Positions 15,487-24,526 are shown, counted from the stretch's first letter. The stretch: DNA of 64,000 bases from CAVPTL01 sp963794415 (GCA_963794415.1 CAWCDI010000002.1:656212-720211); one strand, 5' to 3'. The notes: generated by a model from the sequence alone, not told the origin. Made by a program: numbers and translations.

Positions 15487-16623
15487 TCACGCCTCGAGCC
15501 GCGGCCAGAGCTGCGTCCACACCTGCTCGGAAGCCCCGATGAGCGGCCCCGCGTCGCCCAGGAGCGCGGGAATGACCGGCGGCGGCGTCGAGCGGCGAAA
15601 CTCCATCAGCCCGGCCGTGAACGCCGCCCGGAGCTCCGTTGGCGCATGCGCCAGCAGATCGGCCGCCAGGCCGCCGAGCGTCACCAGATCGGGATCGAGT
15701 GCGTTGACGAGCCCGGCCATCCCCCGCCCGAACGTCGCAGCCACCGAGGCTAGGGCGCCGGCCGCCCGCGCGTCGCCCGCCGCGGCGGCGGCGAGCACCT
15801 TCCGCGCATAGCTCACCGAGTCGCCCTCCCCGGGCTGGTCGCCCAGGATCCGCGCGAGCGCGCCACCATCCACCGCAGTGCCCCAGCAGCCGCGCGCACC
15901 GCACGGGCAGACCACCGCGGGATCGCCGAACGGCATGTGCCCGAACTCGCCCGCCACCCCGCGCGCGCCCTCCACCAGCCGCCCATCCTCGATCACGCCG
16001 CCGCCGAGCCCCGCATCGATGAGCAGGTGCAGGGCGAAGTGGGCGTGGGTCGCAGCGCCCCGGCGGGCCTCGGCAAGGGCTGCGAGCGTCGCGTCGTTGC
16101 CCGCCGCGAAGAGCGGCGCCTTCGGCCACACGGCGCGCACGTCCACTCCCTGCCAGCCCAGGTTCACGGAGTCGAGCACGTGGCCCTCGATCACCGTGCC
16201 CGGCACCGAGAGCCCGATCCCGCGCACCCGTCCCGGGAACCGCCGCCGAAGCCGTGCACTCGCCTTTGCGATCGCCCCGAGCAGCTCATCGGGGGTGGCG
16301 CCCGAGGTCTGGCCGTGCGCGGATCCCACGGCATCCCCGGTGATTGAGACCGCCTCGAGCTGCCACGACTCGTGCGTGACGCTCGCCGCGAGCACCAGGG
16401 GGCCGTCCGGGTGCGGGCCGAGCAGCGTGGTCGGCCGGCCACGGCCGCCTGTCGGTGCCGCCGGCGTCTCGGCCAGGAGCCGTGCGTCCACCAGCCTGGC
16501 GACGAGCTCCGTCGCGGCTCCCGTGCCGATGCCGAGCTCGCGCGCGGCGTCGGCCCGCGTCATCCCCGGGTGGGCGTGGACGGTCTCGAGTAGCGCGGCT
16601 CCCCGCGGCGTCAGCGGCCGCAT
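15487..16623 (-). CDS. ROK-family transcriptional regulator
   Basis: A 378-residue protein with an N-terminal winged helix (MTRADAARELGIGTGAATEL) and a ROK sugar-kinase-like domain. It has the ROK zinc motif CPCGARGCWG and the GEFGHMPF signature. ROK regulators such as NagC or XylR bind DNA and respond to sugars. The gene has a Shine-Dalgarno (GGGAG) and is divergent from an MFS transporter with overlapping promoters, so the transporter is its likely target. Confidence 0.88.
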   Translation of the reverse strand: MRPLTPRGAALLETVHAHPGMTRADAARELGIGTGAATELVARLVDARLLAETPAAPTGGRGRPTTLLGPHPDGPLVLAASVTHESWQLEAVSITGDAVGSAHGQTSGATPDELLGAIAKASARLRRRFPGRVRGIGLSVPGTVIEGHVLDSVNLGWQGVDVRAVWPKAPLFAAGNDATLAALAEARRGAATHAHFALHLLIDAGLGGGVIEDGRLVEGARGVAGEFGHMPFGDPAVVCPCGARGCWGTAVDGGALARILGDQPGEGDSVSYARKVLAAAAAGDARAAGALASVAATFGRGMAGLVNALDPDLVTLGGLAADLLAHAPTELRAAFTAGLMEFRRSTPPPVIPALLGDAGPLIGASEQVWTQLWPRLEA

Positions 16624-16634
16624 CGCGGTCTCCC

Positions 16635-16665
16635 TTCACCATTTTGCTCCAACGCGAAGTATAAT
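16635..16665 (+). promoter_or_regulatory. divergent promoter between ROK regulator and MFS transporter
   Basis: TATAAT (16660-16665) ends six bases before the ATG at 16672, giving a leaderless transporter mRNA; a weak -35 TTCACC is at 16635-16640. The same A+T patch read backwards gives TATACT, a -10 for the ROK gene, so the two promoters overlap. Confidence 0.6.
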
Positions 16666-16671
16666 ATGGGC

Positions 16672-17949
16672 ATGACGTCAGTATCCACCAGCCGGCGCTC
16701 CGCCACTCCCGTGCTCATCGTGCTGGCCGCCACTGTGTTTGCCGGGATCACGACCGAGATCCTGCCGGTCGGCCTGCTGCCGGTCATCAGCCAGGGCCTG
16801 GGCACCAGCGAGTCGCAGGTGGGTTTGCTCGTCTCGGCCTACGCCGTGATGGTCGCCGTCTTCTGCATCCCGATGACCGCGCTCGTGGCCCGCTGGTCGC
16901 GCCGCACGGTGCTCGCCACGCTCCTCAGCGTGTACGCGCTCAGCAACGTCGTGATGGCGCTGGCCGGCGACTACTGGGTGGCGCTCGGCGCCCGCCTCAT
17001 CGGCGGGCTCGCCCACGCGGGATTCTTCGCCGCGGTGTTCGCGGCGGCCGTCAGCCTCGTGCCGCCGGCGAAGGCCGGCCGCGCGATGGCGATCGTGAGC
17101 GGCGGCATCGTGCTCGCGCTGGCCTTCGGGGTGCCTCTCGGCACCGCGCTGGGCACTGCGTTTGGCTGGCGCTGGGCGTTCGCGGCGTGCGCCGTTGCCA
17201 TGGCGCTGCTCGCCGTCCTCACGTGGCTGGTCGTTCCTGCGACGCAGGCGCCCGCGACGACGGCCGGCGAATCGGTGCTGCGAAGCGCGCGGCAGCGACC
17301 GATCCTCCTGATCGCCGCCGTGGGAGTCGTGATGACGCTCGGCCACTACACGCTCTACACCTACATCACGCCGCTTCTCACCTCCACCGGCGTGGGCTCC
17401 CACAGCGTGAGCCTCGTGCTGCTCGGCTACGGCGCGGCGGGCATCGTCGGAGTGTTCGTGACGGGGGTCGTGGCCGATCGGTGGGCGCACCGCAGCCTCG
17501 GGATCGCGATCGCGCTCACCGCGACGTGCCTGCTCGTGCTTGGCCTGGTGCATGCCGGCGCCGTGGTGATTGCCGTCGTGGTCGTGTGGGGCGGGGTCTT
17601 CTCGACGCTCCCGACGCTCCTTCAGACGGTGGCGCTTCGCACCACGCCCGCCTCGCCTGACACTGCCTCTGCGATGACCAACACGACGTTCAACATCGGC
17701 ATCGCCGGCGGCGCGCTCATCGGTGCGCGCGAGCTGCTCTTCACCTCGCCGCCCGGGCTCGCGCTCACGGGCGCCGCGCTGGTGGCAAGCGCGCTGGTCA
17801 TGCTCCTTCTGCTGCGCCGGTCAGTGGTGCGTGCGGCGGTAGTGCCGGGCCTGCCGGGCGCGGTTCCCGCAGGCGTTGCTGCACCACATCCGCCGCGGGT
17901 GGTCGCGGAGGAACATCAGCACGCAGCCCGGAGCACCGCAGGCGTGTAG
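16672..17949 (+). CDS. MFS drug/sugar efflux transporter
   Basis: A 425-residue, twelve-helix MFS protein of the arabinose-efflux/multidrug type (TEILPVGLLPVISQGLGTSE, then YAVMVAVFCIPMTALVARWS). I choose ATG 16672 because the -10 hexamer ends six bases before it; ATG 16666 would sit upstream of the expected transcript start. The last 43 residues are not MFS-like and read antisense through the 3' end of the CGNR gene (129-bp overlap), which may be an accidental extension. Divergent from and probably regulated by the ROK protein. Confidence 0.85.
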   Translation: MTSVSTSRRSATPVLIVLAATVFAGITTEILPVGLLPVISQGLGTSESQVGLLVSAYAVMVAVFCIPMTALVARWSRRTVLATLLSVYALSNVVMALAGDYWVALGARLIGGLAHAGFFAAVFAAAVSLVPPAKAGRAMAIVSGGIVLALAFGVPLGTALGTAFGWRWAFAACAVAMALLAVLTWLVVPATQAPATTAGESVLRSARQRPILLIAAVGVVMTLGHYTLYTYITPLLTSTGVGSHSVSLVLLGYGAAGIVGVFVTGVVADRWAHRSLGIAIALTATCLLVLGLVHAGAVVIAVVVVWGGVFSTLPTLLQTVALRTTPASPDTASAMTNTTFNIGIAGGALIGARELLFTSPPGLALTGAALVASALVMLLLLRRSVVRAAVVPGLPGAVPAGVAAPHPPRVVAEEHQHAARSTAGV

Positions 17950-18375
17950 ATCGCCTCGATGGGGGCCGGTGGTAAGCGCGATGGCGTCGTTTGCAAACGC
18001 TGCCAGGACGACCTGCGCACGGCTCGCTCCGTGGTAGTCGGATGCCGGCCGGAGCGTTCCCGAGACGAGCCTGGCGCCTGGTGAGCGCGGCGCGGCGGCG
18101 CTCGCGCGGTTGACCACCGCGACGGCCTCGGCATCGGGCTCGGCGAGCAGCGTGCGGATGGCCCCTCGCAGATCGATCAGCTCCTGACGGGTCGGGAGCG
18201 GGCCGTCGGGGGCATCCTCCAGCGGCAGTCGATCGTTGATCGCGGCGAGCCAGGCGGCCGTCTGCTCCTCGTCGGCCAGTCCGTCGATCGGCTCTCCGCC
18301 GGCGGCATAGATGGTGTTGTGGAGCTCGAGGGAGAGTGGCTCTGATCGCAGCGGGCCGGGGTACGAGGAGTGCAT
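17821..18375 (-). CDS. CGNR zinc-finger protein
   Basis: A 184-residue protein of the ABATE/CGNR type. The N-terminal domain (LELHNTIYAAGGEPIDGLAD onward) is followed by a C-terminal zinc finger CGAPGCVLMFLRDH and WCSNACGNRARQARHYRR, with the CGNR signature. These are actinobacterial DNA-binding regulators of unknown ligand. The start at 18375 has TACCAT (18388-18383) seven bases upstream within a palindrome. The stop lies inside the 3' end of the convergent MFS gene. Confidence 0.85.
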   Translation of the reverse strand: MHSSYPGPLRSEPLSLELHNTIYAAGGEPIDGLADEEQTAAWLAAINDRLPLEDAPDGPLPTRQELIDLRGAIRTLLAEPDAEAVAVVNRASAAAPRSPGARLVSGTLRPASDYHGASRAQVVLAAFANDAIALTTGPHRGDLHACGAPGCVLMFLRDHPRRMWCSNACGNRARQARHYRRTHH

Positions 18376-18382
18376 TTGCCTA

Positions 18383-18394
18383 ATGGTATACCAT
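18383..18394. promoter_or_regulatory. palindromic operator candidate before the CGNR gene
   Basis: ATGGTATACCAT is a perfect 12-bp palindrome, flanked by TA and, after four bases, by ATTA. It includes the probable -10 of the CGNR gene, so a bound protein would block transcription. Autoregulation by the CGNR protein is the simplest idea. Confidence 0.5.
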
Positions 18395-18425
18395 GTGATT
18401 ATCCGTTAGCAACGAGTGAGAGAGA

Positions 18426-19142
18426 GTGGTGGGCGAGATGCACGTCGAGGGGCTCTGGCGCTATCCGGTGAAATCGCTCGGCGGAGAGCCGCTCGAGCGT
18501 GCCGAGCTGACACCCGACGGTGTCCGCGGCGACAGGCTGGTGCATGTGCAGAACGACCGCGGACCGCTCACCGGCCGTACGCGGCACCAGCTGCTCACGA
18601 TCCCGGCATCGACGGACGCCGACGGTCGGCCGCTGGTCGCCGGGCACGCGTGGGACTCGCCCGAAGCGGCCGAGCTCGTGCGCAAGCGCGGGGGAGACGA
18701 CGCACGGCTCGTCGCCTACGACGGGCCCGAGCGGTTCGACATCCTGAACCTCTCCGTGGCCACCGACGGCGCGATCGATGAGCTCGCGACGGACGTGCGC
18801 CGGCTGCGGCCAAACCTGCTGATCGGCGGGGTGCCGCCTGACGCAGAGCGCTACTGGCCAGGCCGTGCGATCGCCATCGGCGACGCGCTCATCGGGGTCT
18901 TCCAGCGACGGCACCGGTGCATCGTGACCACCATCGACCCGGACTCCGGCGCGCAGGACGTGGACGTGCTTCGCCGCATCCGAAACCGGTTCGAGAACCA
19001 GGTGTCGCTCGACAGCTGGGTCATCCGGCCGGGCGTGATCAGCGTGGGGGACCCGGTCGAGCTGGTCGAGACCGATGCCGAGCCCGAATGGGTCGGCGGC
19101 TGGATCGTGGGCGCGCCGTACCTTGCCGCCGTTGGATCGTGA
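18426..19142 (+). CDS. MOSC-domain protein (YcbX/mARC-like)
   Basis: A 238-residue protein with an N-terminal MOSC beta-barrel (EGLWRYPVKSLGGEPLERAE) and a C-terminal MOSC domain (RRHRCIVTTIDPDSG). Family members bind molybdenum cofactor and reduce N-hydroxylated compounds or transfer sulfur. The start is GTG 18426; ATG 18438 is an alternative that fits the family equally well. It is divergent from the CGNR gene and may share its operator. Confidence 0.82.
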   Translation: MVGEMHVEGLWRYPVKSLGGEPLERAELTPDGVRGDRLVHVQNDRGPLTGRTRHQLLTIPASTDADGRPLVAGHAWDSPEAAELVRKRGGDDARLVAYDGPERFDILNLSVATDGAIDELATDVRRLRPNLLIGGVPPDAERYWPGRAIAIGDALIGVFQRRHRCIVTTIDPDSGAQDVDVLRRIRNRFENQVSLDSWVIRPGVISVGDPVELVETDAEPEWVGGWIVGAPYLAAVGS

Positions 19143-19161
19143 TCGCACGTAGGATGCGGCC

Positions 19162-20070
19162 GTGAGGTACGCGATCTCGATCCCGCAGTTCGTCGCCGAC
19201 GGCAGCTTCGATCCCGCCGCTCTGCGCCGCTATCTCGACCGGGCCGAGGAGCTCGGCTTCGAGAGCGCCTGGACGCAGGAGCACACGTTCGGCTCGAAGC
19301 CGGTGCTGAGCGCTCTCGAGACGATGGCCTACGCCGCCGCCTGCAACCCCAACCTGCGCCTGGGGTGCGCCGTCTTCGTGATGCCGGCGCACAACCCCGT
19401 GCACCTGGCCAGGTCGATCGCCACGCTCGACCAGCTCAGCCGCGGGCGGGTGGAGGTCGGCCTCGGGATCGGCGGCACGTTCGGCCTCTCGGCCTTTGGC
19501 GTGGATCCCAGCGAGCGGGCCGCCCGCTTCACCGAGGGCCTCAAGCTGATGAAGGCTCTGTGGACGGAGCCGCGGGTCTCGTTCGACGGCCGGTTCTGGC
19601 AGGTCGACGGTGAGACGATGGAGCCCAAGCCGTTCCAGAAGCCGCATCCGCCGGTGTGGATCGGCGGTGGCCACCCCAACGCGCTTCGGCGTGCAGCGAA
19701 GCTGGCCGACGGCTTCTACGGCGCGGGCAGCTCCACCATCGAGCAGTTTGCCGAGCGGTCGGCCGGCGTGCAGGAGGAGCTGGCGAAGCAGGGCCGCGAT
19801 CCGGCCACGTTCAGGATCTCCAAGCGCGTCTACATCGCCGTGGACGACGACTCCGGCCGCGCCCGCCGGCGCATCTCCGAGGGGCTCGAGCAGCTCTACG
19901 GCACCGACCGGCTCGCAGCCGTGGCCGTGTCCGGAACGCCCGACGAGTGCGCCGCCGGCCTGCGGAGGATTGCCGCCGCCGGCGCCGAGCTCCTGCAGCT
20001 GAACCCGCTCTTCGACGACGCCGAGCAGATGGAGCGCCTGGCCGCCGAGGTCATGCCCCAGGTGCAGTAG
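19162..20070 (+). CDS. LLM-class, probably F420-dependent, oxidoreductase
   Basis: A 302-residue luciferase-like TIM-barrel protein (SAWTQEHTFGSKPVLSALET, GLGIGGTFGLSAFG, PHPPVWIGGGHPNALRRAAK), typical of TIGR03619-like F420-dependent enzymes of actinobacteria. TAGGAT (19150-19155) lies six bases before the GTG, giving a leaderless mRNA. Substrate not predictable from the sequence. Confidence 0.85.
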   Translation: MRYAISIPQFVADGSFDPAALRRYLDRAEELGFESAWTQEHTFGSKPVLSALETMAYAAACNPNLRLGCAVFVMPAHNPVHLARSIATLDQLSRGRVEVGLGIGGTFGLSAFGVDPSERAARFTEGLKLMKALWTEPRVSFDGRFWQVDGETMEPKPFQKPHPPVWIGGGHPNALRRAAKLADGFYGAGSSTIEQFAERSAGVQEELAKQGRDPATFRISKRVYIAVDDDSGRARRRISEGLEQLYGTDRLAAVAVSGTPDECAAGLRRIAAAGAELLQLNPLFDDAEQMERLAAEVMPQVQ

Positions 20071-20090
20071 CCGCCCCGCGGCTCTGGCGC

Positions 20091-20399
20091 TCAGGTGTGG
20101 ACGAGGCGGTAGAGGCCCGGGTGGGGTGAGAAGAGGCCGAGGCTCTCGGCCGCATCGCGGAAGCCGGGGCTGGTGGTCGCTTCCTGGAAGTGCTCGACGC
20201 TGTCCCAGTGGGCGATGCTGACGAAGCGAAACTCTGCGTCGGCAGCGAGCGCTTCGTGGAGCTTTGCATCGACGAAGCCTGGCTGGGTCTGCATGTAGTC
20301 GCGGGCGCGCGTCCACGCTGCGATGAACTCGGCCGACTCGTCGGTCTCGACGTCGAACGAGTTGATGAGCGTCCAGAGTGGCTCTCGTGGGGATTCCAT
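20091..20399 (-). CDS. ABM-domain (antibiotic biosynthesis monooxygenase-like) protein
   Basis: A 102-residue ferredoxin-like-fold protein; FIAAWTRARDYMQTQPGFVD and FRFVSIAHWDSVEHFQEATT match the ABM/HmoA family. Such proteins act as small cofactor-free oxygenases or heme-degrading enzymes. It converges with the LLM oxidoreductase and lies 30 bp after the TetR gene on the same strand, so it may be the second gene of a tetR operon. Confidence 0.75.
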   Translation of the reverse strand: MESPREPLWTLINSFDVETDESAEFIAAWTRARDYMQTQPGFVDAKLHEALAADAEFRFVSIAHWDSVEHFQEATTSPGFRDAAESLGLFSPHPGLYRLVHT

Positions 20400-20429
20400 G
20401 ACGGGGTGCTTACACGAAAACCCTGTCGT

Positions 20430-21035
20430 CTAATCGTGTGCCGCCCAGCTCTGAAGGTGTTCGACGGCGTTTCGCAGCGCGACCTCCAGCGGCTCGAACG
20501 ACTGCGTGGTCTGGGTGAGGAGCAGCCCGCCCTGAAGCGACGCAAGCGTGGCGAGCGCAAGCCCGGCAGGGTCGGCCGAGGGTCGCAGAAGGCCCTGCGA
20601 TCGCATGCTCTCGAGCCCGCGCTCCATCCGCATCCGCCAGGTCTCGAAGTACTCGGCGATCTCTCTGCGAAGCACCGGATCCACCGCGGCCATCTCGGAT
20701 GCCAGCGAGCCGATGGGGCAGCCGAGCACGGCATCGCTCCGCTCGTAGTGGGCGAGCACCAGATCGTGCCAGCGATCCCACGCGTCCCAGCTGTCGAGCC
20801 TGTCGAGCGCTGGGCGCTGGGCATCCATCACTCGCTCGCCCTGGAGCGCGACGATCGCGCGCACCAGCTCGGCCTTCCCGCCGGGGAAGTAGTGGAAGAG
20901 CTGGCTCTTGCTGGTTGCCGTGCCGGTGCAGATGTCGTCGAGGCTGGTGCCGCGCGCCCCGCGCCGCAGCACGAGATCGGCCGCGGCACCGACGATGCGC
21001 GAACGGGTGGCGGCGCCTTTGGCGGTGAGCTCCAT
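20430..21035 (-). CDS. TetR-family repressor
   Basis: A 201-residue regulator. The N-terminal domain (IVGAAADLVLRRGARGTSLD, TSKSQLFHYFPGGKAELV) is TetR-like and resembles the LmrA/YxaF subgroup. TAGGCT (21047-21042) is six bases before the ATG, a leaderless start. The divergent SDR gene shares the intergenic operator, so it is the probable target, together with autoregulation. Confidence 0.9.
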   Translation of the reverse strand: MELTAKGAATRSRIVGAAADLVLRRGARGTSLDDICTGTATSKSQLFHYFPGGKAELVRAIVALQGERVMDAQRPALDRLDSWDAWDRWHDLVLAHYERSDAVLGCPIGSLASEMAAVDPVLRREIAEYFETWRMRMERGLESMRSQGLLRPSADPAGLALATLASLQGGLLLTQTTQSFEPLEVALRNAVEHLQSWAAHD

Positions 21036-21041
21036 GGCGGC

Positions 21042-21071
21042 AGCCTACCGCAAAGTGGACTACTCAGTCCA
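21042..21071. promoter_or_regulatory. TetR operator and tetR -10
   Basis: TGGACT (21056-21061) and AGTCCA (21066-21071) form a perfect inverted repeat with a 4-bp spacer, beside the minus-strand -10 TAGGCT (21047-21042). Binding would block both divergent promoters. Confidence 0.6.
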
Positions 21072-21093
21072 TTCCTGTGCTACAAGTCCTCCC

Positions 21094-21855
21094 ATGACTC
21101 AGAGACTCGCAGGAAAGACAGCACTCGTGACCGGCGCGACCAGTGGGATCGGCCGTGCAATCGCAATCGCCTTCGGTGCAGAGGGAGCCCGCGTGGTGGT
21201 CACCGGCCGTGACGCCGGCCGCGGGGCCGAGACCGTCGCCGCCATCGCCGCGGCGGGCGGCGAGGCCCATTTCGTGCCGGTCGATCTGGGCGGCCCGGCC
21301 GATGACCTCGCCCAGCTTGCAGAAGACGCGACCGCCCTGCTCGGCGGCCGCATCGACATCCTCGTCAACAACGCCGGGATCTTCCCGTTGGCTCCCACCG
21401 CCCAGACCGATCAGGCAACGTTCGATCGCGTGATGGCGGTCAACACCCGCGCGCCGTTCTTCCTGACCGCCGCGATCGCGCCGCAGATGGCCGCGCGCGG
21501 TGACGGCGTGATCATCAACCTCGGCTCGTGGATCTCCACCGTCGGTCTGCCCTCGGGATCGCTCTACGCCGCCACCAAGGCGACGCTCGAGCAGCTCTCG
21601 CGCGGCTGGGCGGCGGAGTTCGGGCCATCAGGCGTCCGCGTCAACTCGATCGCGCCCGGCGTCACCATGACGGAGGGCAACCTCGGCAACAAGGACTACC
21701 TGGAGAACATGGTCAAGAGCTTCCCCGCGGGCCGGCTCGGGAGGCCCGAGGAGATCGCCGGCGCCGCCGTGTTCCTGGCGAGCGATGACGGCGCGTTCAT
21801 GCACGCATCGACCCTGGTCATCGACGGAGGCGCCCTGAGCACCCGCGTGATCTAG
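21094..21855 (+). CDS. short-chain dehydrogenase/reductase
   Basis: A 253-residue classical SDR. It has the cofactor motif TGATSGIG, NNAG, the catalytic Ser (NLGSWIS), the YAATK pair (Tyr-x-x-x-Lys) and the C-terminal VIDGG. ATG 21094 is chosen because upstream extensions would run through the tetR promoter. Divergent from tetR, with which it probably forms a small substrate-inducible unit. Confidence 0.9.
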   Translation: MTQRLAGKTALVTGATSGIGRAIAIAFGAEGARVVVTGRDAGRGAETVAAIAAAGGEAHFVPVDLGGPADDLAQLAEDATALLGGRIDILVNNAGIFPLAPTAQTDQATFDRVMAVNTRAPFFLTAAIAPQMAARGDGVIINLGSWISTVGLPSGSLYAATKATLEQLSRGWAAEFGPSGVRVNSIAPGVTMTEGNLGNKDYLENMVKSFPAGRLGRPEEIAGAAVFLASDDGAFMHASTLVIDGGALSTRVI

Positions 21856-21868
21856 CTACCCTCGATCG

Positions 21869-23260
21869 ATGCGGGCACTGCGGATAGCTCTCATCGTCGA
21901 TGCGCTGGTGCTCGCGGCGGGGTCGCTCTTCTCCGACCGGATCGTGGGCGCAGTGGTCATCGGGCCGGCGCTCCTGATCGGCATCATCGTGGCGATCGCC
22001 TGCCTGAGCGCCGACCTGGTGAAGCCGCGCCGGCGGGTGGAGTGGGTCTGCTCGGCGCTCACCATCGTGGCGCCGTTCCCGTTCTTCGCGCTGGGCTATC
22101 CCACGGGGCCGCGGGTGGCGGCGATCGCCGTGATCGCGCTGCAGGTGATCCCGCTCGTGCAGACGCGGTTCGAGGCGCGCGCAGGGGCGGCGCCGCGCGG
22201 CGTGCTGGGTGCGCTCGTGATCACCACGGCGCTCCTGCTCGTGACGGTGGGGGTGCTGGTCTGGTACGGCAACGCCTACCTGCTGAAGCCGCCCACCACG
22301 ACGTTTGCGCGCGGCCCCTACCTCACGCGCGTGACCACCACGCAGGCCGACCTGGCCTGGCAGCTGAAGCCGGGTGACGATGGGACGGTGCAGCTGAGCG
22401 CGCTGGCCCCCGACGGCACCGTGGTGCAGGGCGCCACGGGATTCACCGACCTGCGGCCGGGGACGCGGTACATCTGGACGGCCAACATCGGCGGGCGCTC
22501 GGCGGCGTCGGGGAGCTTCACCACCGCGCCGCTCTCGACTGCGCAGCCCATCACGCTGGTGTCGTTCGGCGACTACGGGTCAGGCAACGCCCACGAGTAC
22601 GCGGTGGCGCGGCTGGCGGCCGCAGCCGATCCCGCGATGTTCCTGTCGGCGGGCGACAACTCCTACCTCCTCGCCGCGCCCCCGCTCCTGAACCGCGCGA
22701 TCTTCGCCCCGCTGCACGACCTGCTGGGCGAGGCGCCGATGGTGGCCGCCCTGGGCGAGCACGACCTCGCCTACGACGACGGGTCGGCGGTGATCTCGGC
22801 GCTGCACCTGCCCGGCCACCAGTACAGCGCCCAGTACGGGCCGGTGCAGGTGGTGGTGCTCGGGCTGGAGGCCGACTCCTCGGCGCTCGCGTTTGCCCGA
22901 AAGACGCTCGGGGCCTGCCAGGGCCCGTGCCCGGTGCGGTTCGTGCTCACCCACCGGCCGATCGCGGCCGCCAACCCGATCATGCCGCTCCTGCGGCAGC
23001 GTCACGTGGCAGCGATCCTCGCGGGGCACCTGCACCGCTACGAGCGGCACGTGCGCGCCGGGGTGCTGCAGTTCACCGTCGGCACGGGCGGCGAGGGGCC
23101 GGGCGACGAGGCCAACACCAGGGCGACGCCCGATGCGATCAGGTCGTTCATCGCCTACGGGTTCCTGCGGATCGGCATCGCCGGCAATCGGATCAGCTAC
23201 CAGTTCATCGACGAGCAGGGGCAGGTGCGCGACCAGGTGGAGCGGAGGATCGGGCGATGA
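21869..23260 (+). CDS. membrane-anchored metallophosphoesterase with purple-acid-phosphatase-like N-domain
   Basis: A 463-residue protein. Residues 1-140 contain about five hydrophobic segments. A fibronectin-like domain (YLTRVTTTQADLAWQ) follows, then a calcineurin-like phosphoesterase with GDYGSGN, SAGDNSY, LGEHD, THRPIA and AGHLHRYERH. The usual GNH(D/E) motif is GEHD, losing the Asn metal ligand. The catalytic domain probably faces outward. TACCCT (21857-21862) is six bases before the ATG (leaderless). The stop overlaps the next gene (ATGA). Confidence 0.82.
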   Translation: MRALRIALIVDALVLAAGSLFSDRIVGAVVIGPALLIGIIVAIACLSADLVKPRRRVEWVCSALTIVAPFPFFALGYPTGPRVAAIAVIALQVIPLVQTRFEARAGAAPRGVLGALVITTALLLVTVGVLVWYGNAYLLKPPTTTFARGPYLTRVTTTQADLAWQLKPGDDGTVQLSALAPDGTVVQGATGFTDLRPGTRYIWTANIGGRSAASGSFTTAPLSTAQPITLVSFGDYGSGNAHEYAVARLAAAADPAMFLSAGDNSYLLAAPPLLNRAIFAPLHDLLGEAPMVAALGEHDLAYDDGSAVISALHLPGHQYSAQYGPVQVVVLGLEADSSALAFARKTLGACQGPCPVRFVLTHRPIAAANPIMPLLRQRHVAAILAGHLHRYERHVRAGVLQFTVGTGGEGPGDEANTRATPDAIRSFIAYGFLRIGIAGNRISYQFIDEQGQVRDQVERRIGR

Positions 23261-23937
23261 CGGCGGCCGAGCTGCTGCAGGCCAACCTGGTGAACCACCG
23301 GTCGATGTTCCGCCACGTCGCTGGGAACGTCGAGCGGTTCGGGCGGGTCGAGCTCACGCACTCGGCCAACGGTGAGGGCGCGCTCATGTTCCCGCGGTCG
23401 GCTCGCGGGCTCCAGCCGGCGCTCGACCGCATCGCCGAGCTCGGCCTCACCAATCTTGGGGTCTGGTCTGCCCGGCCCAATCAGGCGCTCGGCGACTACC
23501 TGCTGGCGCGTGGATACCAGTGGGGCTGGCAGCCTCACTGGATGTCGCTGGAGCTCGACCGGCTTCGAGACGATGAGCCGCAGTTCCCGGTCGCGGAGTC
23601 GGACAACGCCGCCACGATCCACCTGCCCTACGGGCACGCCGGCGCGGATCCGCCCGGCGTGCTGCACCTGGCGGTGCTGCGCCGCGGCACGGCGATCGGG
23701 CACGTCAGCGTGCACGCGTTTCGCGGGGTGGCCGGCATCTACTCGATGGGCGTGGCCACGCGCGCTCGGCGGCGCGGCGTCGGGCGCGCGCTGGTGGTCG
23801 GGGCGTGCCTGCGGGCACGCGAGCTGGGCTGCGGGCTGGTCACCCTGAACGCGACCGCGATGGGCGAGCCGCTCTACCGGAGCGTGGGCTTCGAATCGCA
23901 GGGCGCCGGCCAGACCTGGTGGCTCATCCGTGGCTAG
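23257..23937 (+). CDS. GNAT-family acetyltransferase
   Basis: A 226-residue protein with a C-terminal GNAT fold: IYSMGVATRARRRGVGRALV is the acetyl-CoA pyrophosphate-binding loop and LYRSVGFESQG the typical end. The N-terminal half is a divergent second GNAT-like repeat. ATG 23257 overlaps the phosphoesterase stop. Overlaps the following acetyltransferase by 8 bp. Substrate unknown. Confidence 0.8.
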   Translation: MTAAELLQANLVNHRSMFRHVAGNVERFGRVELTHSANGEGALMFPRSARGLQPALDRIAELGLTNLGVWSARPNQALGDYLLARGYQWGWQPHWMSLELDRLRDDEPQFPVAESDNAATIHLPYGHAGADPPGVLHLAVLRRGTAIGHVSVHAFRGVAGIYSMGVATRARRRGVGRALVVGACLRARELGCGLVTLNATAMGEPLYRSVGFESQGAGQTWWLIRG

Positions 23938-24484
23938 CCCCGTCTGGCACGCATATCCGCCGGCGCTCACCGACGGCGTCGTGACGCTTCGCCGCTGGGA
24001 GGAGTCCGACGCCGGCTGCGTGCAGGAGGCGAGCCGCGATGAGCACGTCCAGCGCGGCACCACCGTCCCGCACGACCCCTCGCCGGAATCGGCGCTGGCG
24101 TTCGTCGAGCGGCAGTGGGGCCGGCTCGAGCACGGCGAGGGCATCTCGTTCGCGATCGTTGCAGACGGCGAAGCGGTGGGCGCAATCGTGCTCACGCACG
24201 CGCGCCAGCCTGGGGCGGCGAGCCTCGGCTACTGGCTGCTGGAGCGCGCCCGCGGGCAGGGACTCGCCAGGCGGGCAGTGCGGCTCATCACCGGCTGGGC
24301 CTTCACAGAGGGCGGCCTCGCGCGGATCGAGGCGATCGTCGAGCCCGGTAACGACGCGTCCGCGGCCGTGCTCGAGGCCACGGGTTTCGAGCACGAGGGG
24401 CTCCTGCGGTCGTACCTGGCGCTGCCCGGTGAGCGAGCCGACGTGCACATGTATTCGCGGTTGTCCGCCGATGCCGGACATTGA
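23930..24484 (+). CDS. RimJ/RimL-type GNAT acetyltransferase
   Basis: A 184-residue protein (VTLRRWEESDAGCVQEASRD, LGYWLLERARGQGLARRAVR, NDASAAVLEATGFEHEGLLR), matching the RimJ/RimL family that acetylates protein N-termini or small amines. GTG 23930 overlaps the previous gene, so three genes from 21869 form one operon. Confidence 0.85.
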   Translation: MASPVWHAYPPALTDGVVTLRRWEESDAGCVQEASRDEHVQRGTTVPHDPSPESALAFVERQWGRLEHGEGISFAIVADGEAVGAIVLTHARQPGAASLGYWLLERARGQGLARRAVRLITGWAFTEGGLARIEAIVEPGNDASAAVLEATGFEHEGLLRSYLALPGERADVHMYSRLSADAGH

Positions 24485-24526
24485 CGCCTGCACGTTTCTC
24501 TCAATGTGCTCGACTAATCTCCAGCT

